Source of the DNA: Lampris incognitus
Lineage: Eukaryota > Chordata > Actinopteri > Lampriformes > Lampridae
Length of the DNA: 64,000 nt
Assembly: GCF_029633865.1 (NCBI RefSeq)
Contig: NC_079219.1
Span: 57,853,069-57,917,068 of the forward strand
Reading direction: 5' to 3'
The notes beneath the pieces are model-generated. The model did no database searches. It saw only the letters and a program-made list of their open reading frames with translations, and was not told the origin of the DNA. Of this stretch, positions 10,501 to 23,000 are shown in pieces; the stretch's first letter is position 1, and each line of letters begins with the position of its first letter. The position numbers were made by a program, and so were the translations under genes.

Positions 10501-13500
10501 GCTTTTTTGAGGGGGAGGCTGGTACAGAAGCTCTGTTTTGGAGACATTGATCTTCAGTCCAAAGAGGGTAGCCGCTGAAGAGAAGCGGTCTACTATTTCT
10601 TGCATTTCTCCAGGATCATTGGCAACCAGAGCTGAGTCATCTGCATAGAGAAGCTCTCAAACACAGAGTTCTCTTGTTTTGGTAGATGCCTTAAGTCTTG
10701 TAGAGGTTTCCATCTGTTTGGGTCCTGATATACAAGCCACCTCTCAAGTTGGCTGACATTGTTTCTAGGACTGCAGTGAGATATAATGTGAATAGGGTTG
10801 GTGCAAGCACACATCTCTGCTTCACTCATGCTTGATGTTGAAAGCATTGCTGACGTCTCCTCCAATTGATACTTTCCCTGTCATATCATCGTAGAAAAGT
10901 CTGATGATGCTGATCAGGTTCTTGGGGTAGCCATAAGTCTCTAGCACTTTCCAGTGTTAAACGCTTTTGAGTCCACAAAACAATGTAAATTGGCTGGTGC
11001 TGTTTGGTTGCTTTCTCTTGGAGTTTTCTCAGGGTGAGGATCATGTCTGTGGTGTATCTGCCAGATCTGAAACCACATTGGCTTTCAGGCAACACTTCTT
11101 ATGAAAGGATCTTTATCTGGTTCAGTATGATCTTAGCCAGGACCTTTCCAGCAATCAAACAGAAGTGAGAGCCCACGGTGGTTTCCACAATCGTGTTGTT
11201 CACCCTTCTTCTTGTAGGTGGTCACAATCAAAGCATCTTTGAAGTCTTGAGGAAGGCATAGGTTCTGCCCGCAGGCATTATAGAGCTTTAGTAGCTCTGA
11301 CTTAAGTATTGAGCCGCCATGCTGCAGGATGTCTGATGGGATGCCATCTTGTCCTGGTGCCTTCCCACTTCTGGTGTCTTTAAGTATTTTCTCTACTGCA
11401 GGCATTTTGATCGGCTGACAGAGGTCTTCTCATCAGCCTGCTTGTAAGCCACTGGCATGCATTTGGATCTGCTGATCCTTCTTGATTCAAGAGGGTGCAG
11501 AAGTGCTCTTTCCATCTTTCTGTGATCTCTTTCAGGTCAGTACACAGCTTACGTTCATCTGCTGTTTTTACTGGTGCTATCGTACTGCTTCATGGGCTGT
11601 AGATGGCTCTCAGCGCAGAGAAGAGGCCTGCATATCATTTCGATCTGCTAAGGCCTGCGGCTCTTCTGCTTTTTTGCTCCACAAGTTGTCCTTCATCACC
11701 CTAATCTCCTTCTGAACTTTGGCTTTAACTGCCTTGAAGGCCGATTGACTCCTCTCAGAGTTTTCTTTCAGGTAGGCATTGTGAAGCATTTGTTTTTTTC
11801 TGCAGCAGTTCTTGGATTGCTTCATCTTTATCCTGAAACCAGTCAGGCGATTTTCTTTTTCCATGAACAAGCACCACTTTGGCTGAATTATAGATGGTCT
11901 CTTTCATTTGTGTCCAGCATTCTTCAACGTTACTTGTGCCTGTTGCAACCCTTTCTTCATCTTGAAGAGCAGATGTGATTGCTGCAGCTAGTCTCATTTG
12001 ATGTTCTGTGCTTGCTAGCTTGTTGGTATCCAGTTTCTTTGGTGCTTCACAGGGTGTTTTTCATGACTTCATCTTTAGTTTCATTCACAACTGTGTTTGG
12101 ACCAGGTAGTGATCAGTTGAGCATTCTGTTCCATACATCATCTTTGTTTAGTGCTTCTGTCACAATTGCCCTGCGAGTCAAAACGTAGTCTAACAAATGG
12201 AAATGCTTTGATCTCGGATGCATCCAGGTGAAGTAGTTCTTTTCGGGCTGAGAGAAGAAGGTGTTTGTAATACACAGGTCATGCTCAGCAGAGAAATTCA
12301 GCATAAGGTCGCCATTGGTATTCTTATTGCCCTTGTCAAACTTTCCAATGACACCCTCATAGGTTAAGTGGTCCTTGCCTGTTTTTGCACTGAAGTCTCC
12401 TAAAATGAGAAGCTTGTCTGCGCTTGGTACACTGTCCGCTACTTCAGCCAATTTCTGGTTGAAAGATTCCTTGTCTTCATCTGGATACTCCATAGTTGGA
12501 GCATTAACTCTGTGGATAACCACATCAAGTTCACCTGGGAGGATGTGAAAAATGAAGATTAACCTTCTTAGAATGTGAAATTGCAATTGGTGATGGGGGA
12601 CATTTGATTGTTGATGTTTACTGTAAACCAACACATACTGATCAATACAAAGTAGGAGTCATTAGTATGCTGTACCACTGAGCTAACAATGTCCCCACCA
12701 ACACAGCAGGCGGGGAAGGGGTGAAATCCCACATTAAACAGGCGCTGGTAAAGTGTGGTTATCCTAACTGGACATTTGTCAAAGCCAGGAAGACACCCAA
12801 ACAGTGGACCCACCGATCGAAGAGAGGAGAATGAAAACAGCTGCCTAAGCGTGAACCGGTGGTGATTCCATATGTAGCAGGAGTTTCGGAATAGTTGAGA
12901 TGCATATTTTCCAAACATTGCGTCTCAGTTGCTTTCAAACCCCTAAACACGCTGTGCCCCAAGGATCGGGTCCCCCGGCACAAACAGAGCAATATAGTGC
13001 TGTTAAGTGCCAGGAGGATTGTCGGGACTTGTACATCAAGGAAACCAAACAGACGCTGGCCAAGAGGATGGCACAACACAAAAGAGCTAACGCGTCAGGC
13101 AAGGACTCCGCAGTCTACACCCATCAACAGGCCAGTGGCCACTCTTTCAAGGATGAGGATGATGTGCACATCCTTGATGTGCTTGAGGAATGCTGATTTG
13201 AATGGGAAGTCAAAGAGATTATCTATGTGAAGAGGGAATGACCATCCCTGAACCGGGGGTGGGTGCTAAGAGTACATCTGTCACCGTCTTACAATGCTGT
13301 GATTGCAACTATTCCGCAATCCTCTGTGAATAGTACACATGGCCATTGTAACTCTAGTTAATGGTCACAGCAATTTGCATATGAAACCGATCATTGTTTT
13401 CTGTCATTATGCCACTGTATTGTTTATAAGGGTGGGGATACTTGCAGTCAGTTGAGACTGAAGAGGTCACTTATGCCCCTTTTCCACTACATGGTACCGG

Positions 13501-16500
13501 CTCATCTCGACTCGACTTGCAGCGTGTCGTTTTTCATTACCGTAACAGTATCCCCTCTGTGTAGCTGGTCTGCATTGATTTTGGTACCCGCTCCAGTTTT
13601 TTTGGAACCTCGACAAAGGTGGTACCAGAAAAGTGGTAACGGTTACCAAAATGCCGGTACTTTCCAGTAATGGAAAACGAAAAAGTTGAGTCGAGTTGAT
13701 CCGGTACCATGTAGTGAAAAAGAGGTATTAGATGAGTGATGACATGTTTCTCTCAATAAACGTGTCTAACTTAACGGATTCACCTTTCTATGACTTTCTT
13801 TCTTTAATTTTACATCAGTCTCCCTCCATCCCTCTTGTTCCTTACTCCATGATCTTCTTTTTCTCTCCCCCAATCAGAATGGAGGTGGATGGCTGGGACT
13901 CTGCGTTAGAGGATGAACTGGGCGTCTCACTGGATGAACTGAGGAAGTGGATTGAGGATGCAGTGGAGCAGAGCGAGTTTGTGCAGAAGAGGAAGGCTCA
14001 GCTGACTGAGCTCAAGGAGTGGGTGGAGAAAAAAGAGGAGGAGGAGGCTGAGACTGAGAAGCTCATCAGTACTGCCAACCAGTGAGTGGAAGCATCATGG
14101 GTGAAAGATGTGGCAGTCATACTGTGTGTTTTTGTACACATTGTATTGGTTTGACTTGGTGTTTTCCTCTGCTATTGCTCTCCAGATCCATTCTAGAGTG
14201 CGAGAAGCTAGTGAAGGCAACATACCGTAGGAATGGCCTGGTCTACAAGGAGAGCAGCTCTGAAGATGATGAGGGCAGAGGAGGGGACCTGTCCTCTGAG
14301 GTCATCGAGATTGACGATGATGAAGATGATGACGTCATTGCCGTCGGCTGCTGTAAGTTACAGCCTGTTCCTTTTTCATCACTGTTTTTAAAACCCACAG
14401 CCAGGTTTTCTTGTTGCGATGTACTAATTTCAATGTTCCTCGCTCTCATTTGAGATCCTCTTAAATCTGTTAAATTTGAAGATCATCTCTTTTGTCGAGA
14501 GAAAATGCTTACAATTAATTGTAGCTTTTGATGAAGATTGACAACTAATCGTCCTTTTCATCCATATTTTTTTACATCTTTTAGTGGTTCCGCCTAAGAA
14601 TCCTGTCACTCCTGTCAAGGACTCAGCGGTAGGGACAACGATTGGTTCTGGCACATTACATTACACATTACAACACGTAACTTTCTACATTCCCATTATA
14701 AATATTCATTTCTGCAACTATTTCTGAGGATGCATGTTTTAGATTTACATTTTACATTTTCTAAATTTTTTAGACTTTTATCCAAAGCAACTTCCAAAGA
14801 CATTCAACAATTGGCATATAGTGTGTGTCAGCCTGCAGTTGTCTCGGACTACTGGAGAGTAATTATATCATAGCCAAGAATGCATGTTATTTTCAGAGCA
14901 GTTCGTTTAAGAGCGCAGAAGGTAGGTTACAAATAGTGATGTAAATAGTAGGAGATTCCAAAGTAACTGGACAGTGCCGTGAATCCACATCACACTCATG
15001 CTTATAGACCATCCATGGATTAAGGTAGGCCTGGAAAAGGTCTACGTTTGTCACTTGAAATGTGGGGAGATATTTTTGGACTACATATCTTTTAAAACTT
15101 CAAAATTCCAGTGATCTTTAATGTACATAAATATTTTGAAAAAATGTGTTCGAAGTGAATGAGTCATTACGGGAATGAATCTTGGGAATTCTTAGTGGTT
15201 CTAGTTGGTAATGTGACCGACCACCAACTTCATCCCTAAAGGCTTTGTGGTTTAGCTCGTTATCCATTTTAGATCCTCTAATTTTGGTTGTTGGATCACA
15301 TTTTTCAATCAAATACATTAAACTCCCCTACAAAGACAGAAATACAGATTAGAACCAATCCTGGTTAAAAAACAAACAAACAAACAAACATAGGAGTCTT
15401 GTGACCTACATCTTGAGACTCATGCAACCTACACATTGTTCTTTCCAGCTGTTTTTCCCAGGCTTTCAGATTCTTTCTGGCAGTGACATGTTGTGGGCAA
15501 ATTTAAAATACACAGTCAGGTGTCTTCTAGACAAGCAACACTTCATTGTGTTTCTGTGTAGAGATGTTCCGATACCAGTTTTTCCATAAAGACACTGGGC
15601 ATACGTCAGCGTTCTAAGTGTCAGTTGTAAAGCTTATGGCCTGCACGTTTTGTAGCCTTTATGAAATGTGTTCCCTCGCCGTCTCGTACAGTTTGGGCAG
15701 GGCAGTTTCGGAGATGTATTTGTGACTTGGCAAACTGTACTGCGGCTCCAAATGATCCAGTAAGCGGCGAACTCCCACGTTTTCGTCATTGTCCAGAACA
15801 ATGAATTCAACACGTTTGTCGGTTATCTTTGTCACTTTTGGGCTGTCTTTGGAATTTATTGCGTCGTTGGAATGCGGTTTCCAACGTTTGCTGCTGCAGT
15901 TTGTGCTTTTTTTCCCCTTTGCCTCGTTGAACTCATCAAGCTCTTTCACGTGATGCTTCTTCAAATGCTTCGTAAGATTGCTGGTGTTGAACTTGGCAAC
16001 ATTCGTGCCACCTCTCAAAACTAAAGCCTCGCATACTGTGTACACGTTGCCGTTTTGCTGGTCGCATTTTGCGATGTAAAATATTCCCAAATTGCTGACA
16101 TTTTGCTAGCGTTAAACTAAATTACACGAAACCAATTCCTCCTCACTGCTCTAAAACAGAGCGGCGAAGAAGAAGACTTGATTTCTGGGAAAAGGGCCGT
16201 TTTATCTGGGCAAAACTACTTTAAAGTTGATCCCGTTTCGGGGCCAATAAGTTACGTGATTTTAGATCGGTGCATAGACTCGCGTACTCGCCGATACCAG
16301 ATCCAGCATTTTCGGCAGGATCGGAGGCATTTCCAATACTGGTATCGGTATCGGAACAACTCTGTTTCTGTGTATGTTTCATTTATCTGTTTCTGTCTAA
16401 TGGTGTGTTTGTCCACCAACACAAGAAAATACATGAATGGGAAACACTGCACAGTATGTGTGGATATTTATGTAGGTTCTGTTCTGAATATTTATTTATT

Positions 16501-17009
16501 TCATAGTTTAAGGATGCATCGGCAATCCTACAGAAGTCCGCCCAGCAAGTTCAGAAGTTGGTCCAAATAGTCAGTAGGAGTCCAGCTGCTGCAATGCCCC
16601 GAACCCCAACACAGCCTTCAGGCCAGTCAGGTGAGACCAGACATGCATGCTCATTCACGTGCACATCAGTGTGCTATGGAGTAGTCCGGTGTTTCCTAAC
16701 CCAGTCCTCAAGGAACACCTATCCTGCAGATTTTCTTTGCAACCCTGAATAGGTACCTGTTTGTAGTTATTCAACCAATCAGCAATGAATTATGTCAGAT
16801 GTTGCACACCTTGCATAATTAAGTGCTGTGAGATGACTGGTTGAGTAAGTACAAGCAGGGCTACCTATGCAGGGTTACAATGAAAATCTGCAGGATAGGG
16901 GTTCCTTGAGGACTGGGTTGGGAAACACTCGAGTAGTCCATTCACTAAAATAAGAGTTGACACCCAGTGACTGTTGGGACACACCATACCTGTGTGACTG
17001 TGTTTGATA

Positions 17010-17074
<65 letters not shown>

Positions 17075-20000
17075 CGTGCGTGCGCATGTCATATCCTTCC
17101 TCTAGGTATTCAGTCTGCGATGCCAGCAGTATTTGTGTCACAGGCACTGGGCCACACTCCAACTCAGCCTAACCCTGCCCTCAAAGAGGATGAGCTCAAA
17201 CTAGACATGAGCATTCTGGGAAAGAAACGCACTAAGACCTGGCACAGAGGCACCCTCATAGCCATCAATCCTGTTGGTTTGTCAAACTTTTTGCCTGTGA
17301 TGGTATTTTTTCTTCCCCTTTTATGGATTGTCTCAAGTCCGTTCCTTCATACATTTCATACTCTGTCATTTATAAAATCTTGTCTTTTCTCTCACCTAGG
17401 TAATGGTACATTTAAGTACAAAGTTAAGTTTGACAACAAAGGAAAAAGTCTGCTCTCTGGGAATCATGTAGCTTTTGACTATCACCCTACCCTGGAGAGT
17501 CTGTACGTTGGAGCCCGAGTGGTTGCCAAGTATAAGGATAGCAACTTGGTATGGCTCTATGCTGGCATAGTAGCAGAGATGCCCAACAACAAGAACCGAA
17601 TGAGGTGAGAGGTAGAAAGCTCCAGATGGTTGATAAAGATGGAGGGTGCGAAGGCATTGATTATTTGTAGTCGTTTCCTGTCTGATTTCCTGTCTGTGTG
17701 TGTGTGTTTCAGGTTCCTGATCTTCTTTGATGATGGTTATGCCTCATATGTGACACTACCTGAGCTCTACCCTGTTTGTCGACCACGTAAGGACACATCT
17801 CGCTTTGTTTCTGTACCAGTACACACCACAGGACCAGTATACACCAGAGAAGAACAGCAGTGTGTTGTTGGCAAAAATGCTTAATGTTACCTTTTAAGAC
17901 TTTGACATCATTTACTTTTGAAAGTGAGAATCAATTTATGTGAAAACAATAGAAAGAGAATCAATTCTTCTCTCTCTCTTCCCCAGTCAAGCGGACATGG
18001 GAGGATATAGAGGACGCATCGTGTCGAGATTTCATCGAGGAGTATATCACTGCATATCCCAGCAGGCCTATGGTGCTGCTGAAGGTGGGCCAGATCATCA
18101 AAACGGAGTGGGAGGGGACCTGGTGGAAGAGCAAAGTGGAGGAGGTGGACGGAAGCCTGGTCAAAATCCTTTTCCTGGTATGATCATTACATCAGACTGG
18201 GAAATTTAAGCAAACCAAAAACACACGTAGGAAGTTAGGAAGCTGAAAGCTGGATCGCACCAGTCAAGTGTGACAGGCAAAGAGGCAAATAGGTTCACAC
18301 AAGGGCACAGGGTATTGCCTGCGCATTTTCAGCAGAGTAGCTAATGTTACATATTATTTATGTAATATCCTGAATGGATGCTTAACACTGACATTGCAAA
18401 ATAGACGCTTTTGCAATGGTTCAACTGAGTTAAAGTTAAGTAATCTGAATCATGTTTTTAGCCAAGCAACAACCCAGACAAGCAAGCTGAAATGCTTTTG
18501 TAAAAAGATCATTTTGTTGGAGCAGTTTAAAGTCGATGGAGCACATCTTACTTGCATCCCTGTCAGTGGCATTTCTATGACATCCTGCCTTGAATTGAAC
18601 CGTGTGGGCAATATCAAGTGATAGAATTCAGGGGGAAAGCTAAGAGAGAATAGTGGTGCATGTGCAGAAGAAATATAATTTGCCAATTTTCTTACTAATG
18701 AGGATTATAATGGTTAAATAAACATTTAAAAGTAAACAAGACTAGGTCAAAACCTAGTACAGGTAGTCCCCGGGTTACGAACTCCCGATATACGAACTCC
18801 CATACTTACAAACCGGCCTCTGTAAAGCCTGTTATTTTAAAAAATGGAGTTACACACAACAGTTTGTACTAATGAACGGACAGACTACTTTGGTACGATG
18901 CTCAAAACACTGCGTGTTTTAGGTGGTTCGTCGGCCTGAGGGAGAACAACGCCACACCGGTGTCGTCATTTTAAGTCGGATCGCGTAAACATTGTCGTGT
19001 GCGTCGTGTTTTCACCTAAATATTTCGTGTTTAGCCTCGTAATCGTGGCTTCGAAGTGTAAATCTGATGCAAGTGATGGTGATGCACCGAAGAAAAGGAA
19101 AACGGTCACGATCAAAACAAAAGCGGAAATTATTAATAAAGCGTTGAGAGGTGAAACGCTCTTATCGTTTTTTCACTTACCCGGTGAGGCGGGGAGGTGA
19201 GCCCCGAGTGGGCTCTCGTTTCTGGTGTGAAATGGCCAGCGCCCGCTGGTCGCAACCCGCTCCGGGGACAGTGGCAGGTGGGGAGCTTGAAATGTAAGAA
19301 ATGTTTCTTTAAAGTTTATACACACATTCTCTTTTTGTTATAAATACTGTACTGTAGTTACATGTATTATTATTACTGCATTATTATGGTCATGATGTTT
19401 TAGGTAAAATATGTACTCTATACTAAGACAAACATGTGACTAATTGACGCGAGATGTGAACTGTACATAACTGTTCCGACTTACATACAAATTCGACATA
19501 AGAACAGACTCGAACACGGAACTCATTCGTAAACCGGGGACTACCTGCGTATGGCTGGACTAGGTATGGTCAGTGTTCGAGATTGTGGCTAGTTTGTTAC
19601 AGGAATAGTTGGTAGCCGTTTTTCCATAAATTAAGTGAATTTTAAGCAAACTTTTGAAATGTCACAAAAAAAAAAGAGTGAGAATGCGAATTAGGTGTGT
19701 TTCCAACAGCTGGTTTGGAGCGAATAAACTAGGTGGCTAGCAAAGAGTAGTTTCCTCAGAATTTGGCAGTTTTGCAGTGGTGAGGGCTAACGGTAAAGCA
19801 AGAAGCTGCTGACTGGTTAGACCTACCTAGTTGGCTTAGGCCTACCTAGTCACGATGGGCAAGCTGCCTCCTCCTCCCTGAGTTGAGGAGGGTTGGCTGT
19901 GGGGATGAATGAGTGTTCGTATCTTTTTGTCTTGAATGAGGGGAATCTGAAGCGGGTGCCAGAGGGTAGGGATTGAAACTCCTGATGAAGAGGGTGAGTG

Positions 20001-23000
20001 CAGTCAGACAGGATGGAGTTAGTCTTCTTCACCACCTGACTGTTATGCAGAACACATATACAGGACACCTGTAATTTTGCTGCTTGTATTCACTATTTTC
20101 GCCAGTACATTATTGGATTTGATGTTAAGACCGCCATACCAACTGATGGGGGGGAAATGATAAGATTGATTCTATGTAGGATTTGTAAAAGAGAGTGATC
20201 AGGGACTTGTCAACATGAAACTTGGCAAGTTTCCATAGGCAGAAAAGTCACTGCTGACGTTTTCTACAAACCATTTAAGTATTACATTCAAAAGTGAGAT
20301 TGTTATCAAAGGTTGAACTAAGGTATTTGTAGCTGACAACAGATTCAACCTCTTGACCCTCAATAATGGTGCTCTGAGTCTGCCACGTAGCTGTGGGTGG
20401 GCCTGGGTCCACCCACTTGGCACTCAGGCCCACCTGATCCTTTTTGTTGGATCATCTAGTGAATAACAGTCAGTGAATACTGTTGTAATTATCTTACTAC
20501 GCAACCAATAAAAATAAAACAATTTTTGCCTCTTGTTTACCATGTGATGATGATGGGTAAGATTTTTTTTGAGTGGCAGTGCATTTCGCCAGATTGCGAG
20601 TAGCCCCCTCCTCTTTCACTCAGTGTAAAGTCCGTGCACTGCAGGGGAACAGAAGCCTACTTTGCACTAACTAGCTGCTTGTAATGTAGGTTAAGATAAA
20701 AATCGTGGCTAAACAAAGCAGTTTGCTTAATTTTGTCCAAGAATGATGTGAGGAACAGGAGCAAGAGAATTCAGCTCAAGTTCAGGGATCATTCTCAACT
20801 CACCATAACACCAAGCCCCTGCATCTCCTGTATTGCCCTAGTTCAGAGGTCTTCAATGTTTTTCAGGCCAAGGACCCCTTGGCTGATAGCGACACGGCAG
20901 AGGGACCCCCTATTACATATCGTATAAAATTGTGTTGCTTATTAAACCATGCCAACAATAGTGTGTAGGGTGGCCTATAAGTACTTTGTAATGGTGTATA
21001 CAATGCTAAGCCATTAAAATAATAATTATTGACGGATTCATATATTTATAGAACATGTTTTTTGTAATTTTTTTTTTTTTTAGGAAAATTAAGAATGCAC
21101 ATTGACTTACATTACGTGTAAAGTAGTGAACTGAATAAGTGGAAGATAAAAAAATCAAAATTATATATATATATATATATAAAGGGCTGTCAAAATTGAC
21201 GCGTTAATGTGGATTAATCCATCATCATGATTAATCTGATTAAAAATTATAACGCAATTAACCCATCTGCGCCGCAGAATGACTCTTTTTTTTTTTTTTT
21301 TACAACTTTGTTTATTGAATTTTCCGCACAATCAACATTTACAAAATAATTGTCCTCATAAGTTGTACAGCATGAACACAAAACACATCCAACAATACAC
21401 TAACACACCAGAATACAATGAGGAATAAAAACACACCCTCAAAGGAGAAAAAAAAAAAATCAAATCAAAACAAATTAACTAAAATAATTTAATAAAATAA
21501 ATAAATAAATAAATACAAGTACACATATTCCAATGCACTTGTCCGCAGGCCAGCCAACCCAGCACAGTCCCTCACAGACATCATGTACACATACACCCTG
21601 CCTCCTTCATCACCGGAGCTTGCCACGCCCCCACCTCCATCCAACAAGGACATCAATAAAAAGGAAAAAATATGTATATATATATACACACACATCACTC
21701 TGGAATAACAGGGAAATGAAGTCGCTTAACATAAGAAAAGAAGGGGGTCCACATTGCCCAGAATTTGTTTAGAGACCCTTTGAGTGTGTGCCTAATTTTT
21801 TCCAGCTTTATACAATTTAAAACAGACTTAATCCAAGAGCATGAGAAGGGGGTACAGAGGATTTCCAACTAAGCAAAACCAATCGTCTCGCCAACAGGGT
21901 AACAAAGGCAATAAAATCCTTATTAATATTGGTCAGTTGCAATGTGGGCGAGGGCACCCCAAATAGCGCAATAAAAGGGTCTGGCTTGATCTGTGTGTCA
22001 CATACTTCTGAAAGTGTGCTAAAAATATCTTTCCAAAAACCATCAAGAGATGAGCAACACCAAAACATGTGCACATGATTAGCAGGAGACTGGTTACACC
22101 TCACACAGTTAGGATTTATGTCTTTGTAAATTTTCGCTAGTCTCGCTTTGGTCCAATGAGCTCTATGAATGATTTTGCATTGAATGAGACCATGTCGGGC
22201 GCAGACCGAAGAGGTATGTACCCTTCCGAGTGCCCTCTCCCACAGCCCATCAGATATTCCCTCCCCCAGTTCCTCCTCCCATGAGGATTTAATGTCATTA
22301 AGTGAGGCAATTCTTAAAGAACAAATTTGTCTATAAATTATTGACAAGGTACCTTTCAGAGTGGGAAGCGGGGTAAGAAAGGTGTCAAACTGTGTTTCAC
22401 CAGGAAGGGTGGGGAAATGAGGATCCAAATTGCGGACGTAACTCCGGATCTGTAAAAATCTAAAAAAATGATGCCTGGGAAGACCAAATTTAACTGCTAG
22501 TTGCTCAAACGTACTAAATGTATTGTCAATGTAGAGATCTTTAAACCTTTTTATACCAAGACTAGACCATATTGAGAAAGCACTATCAACCATAGATGGG
22601 GCAAAAGCAGGGTTCGAGGCCACCGGAGCAGAAAGAGAGGTTGTCTGAAACCCAAAATGGCGTCTAAATTGATTCCAGATCCTCAATGTTTTGACACACA
22701 CATTCTTGGTGAAAGAGGAATAAGGGCCTGTAATGGAGGAGTGAGCGAGGGAAGACAATGATGCCGGTACAGACGAAGCAGCTTCCATCTTTAACCAAAT
22801 TGGGGACGGGGACATCTCTCCACCTCGCAACCAGAACTGAATGACCCTAAGATTAGCCGCCCAATAATAAAATCTAAAATCTGGTAGCACCATACCTCCG
22901 TCTGACTTGGGTCTCTGCAAGAGCTGTTTTCGTATCCTAGGAGTCTTCTTATCCCATATGAAAGGTAGAATTAGGCCGTCTATTTTTTTGAAAAATGTGT

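Noticed and set aside
16865-17162. His-Thr repeat frame on the minus strand
   Set aside because: Translation of the (CA)n/(TG)n microsatellite beside setdb1 exon 6. The same applies to frames at 4149-4601 and 39233-39607.
17630-17884. Extending setdb1 exon 8 to the stop at 17882
   Set aside because: The GTAAGG donor at 17787 restores the conserved sequence into exon 9; the extension has no match to SETDB1.
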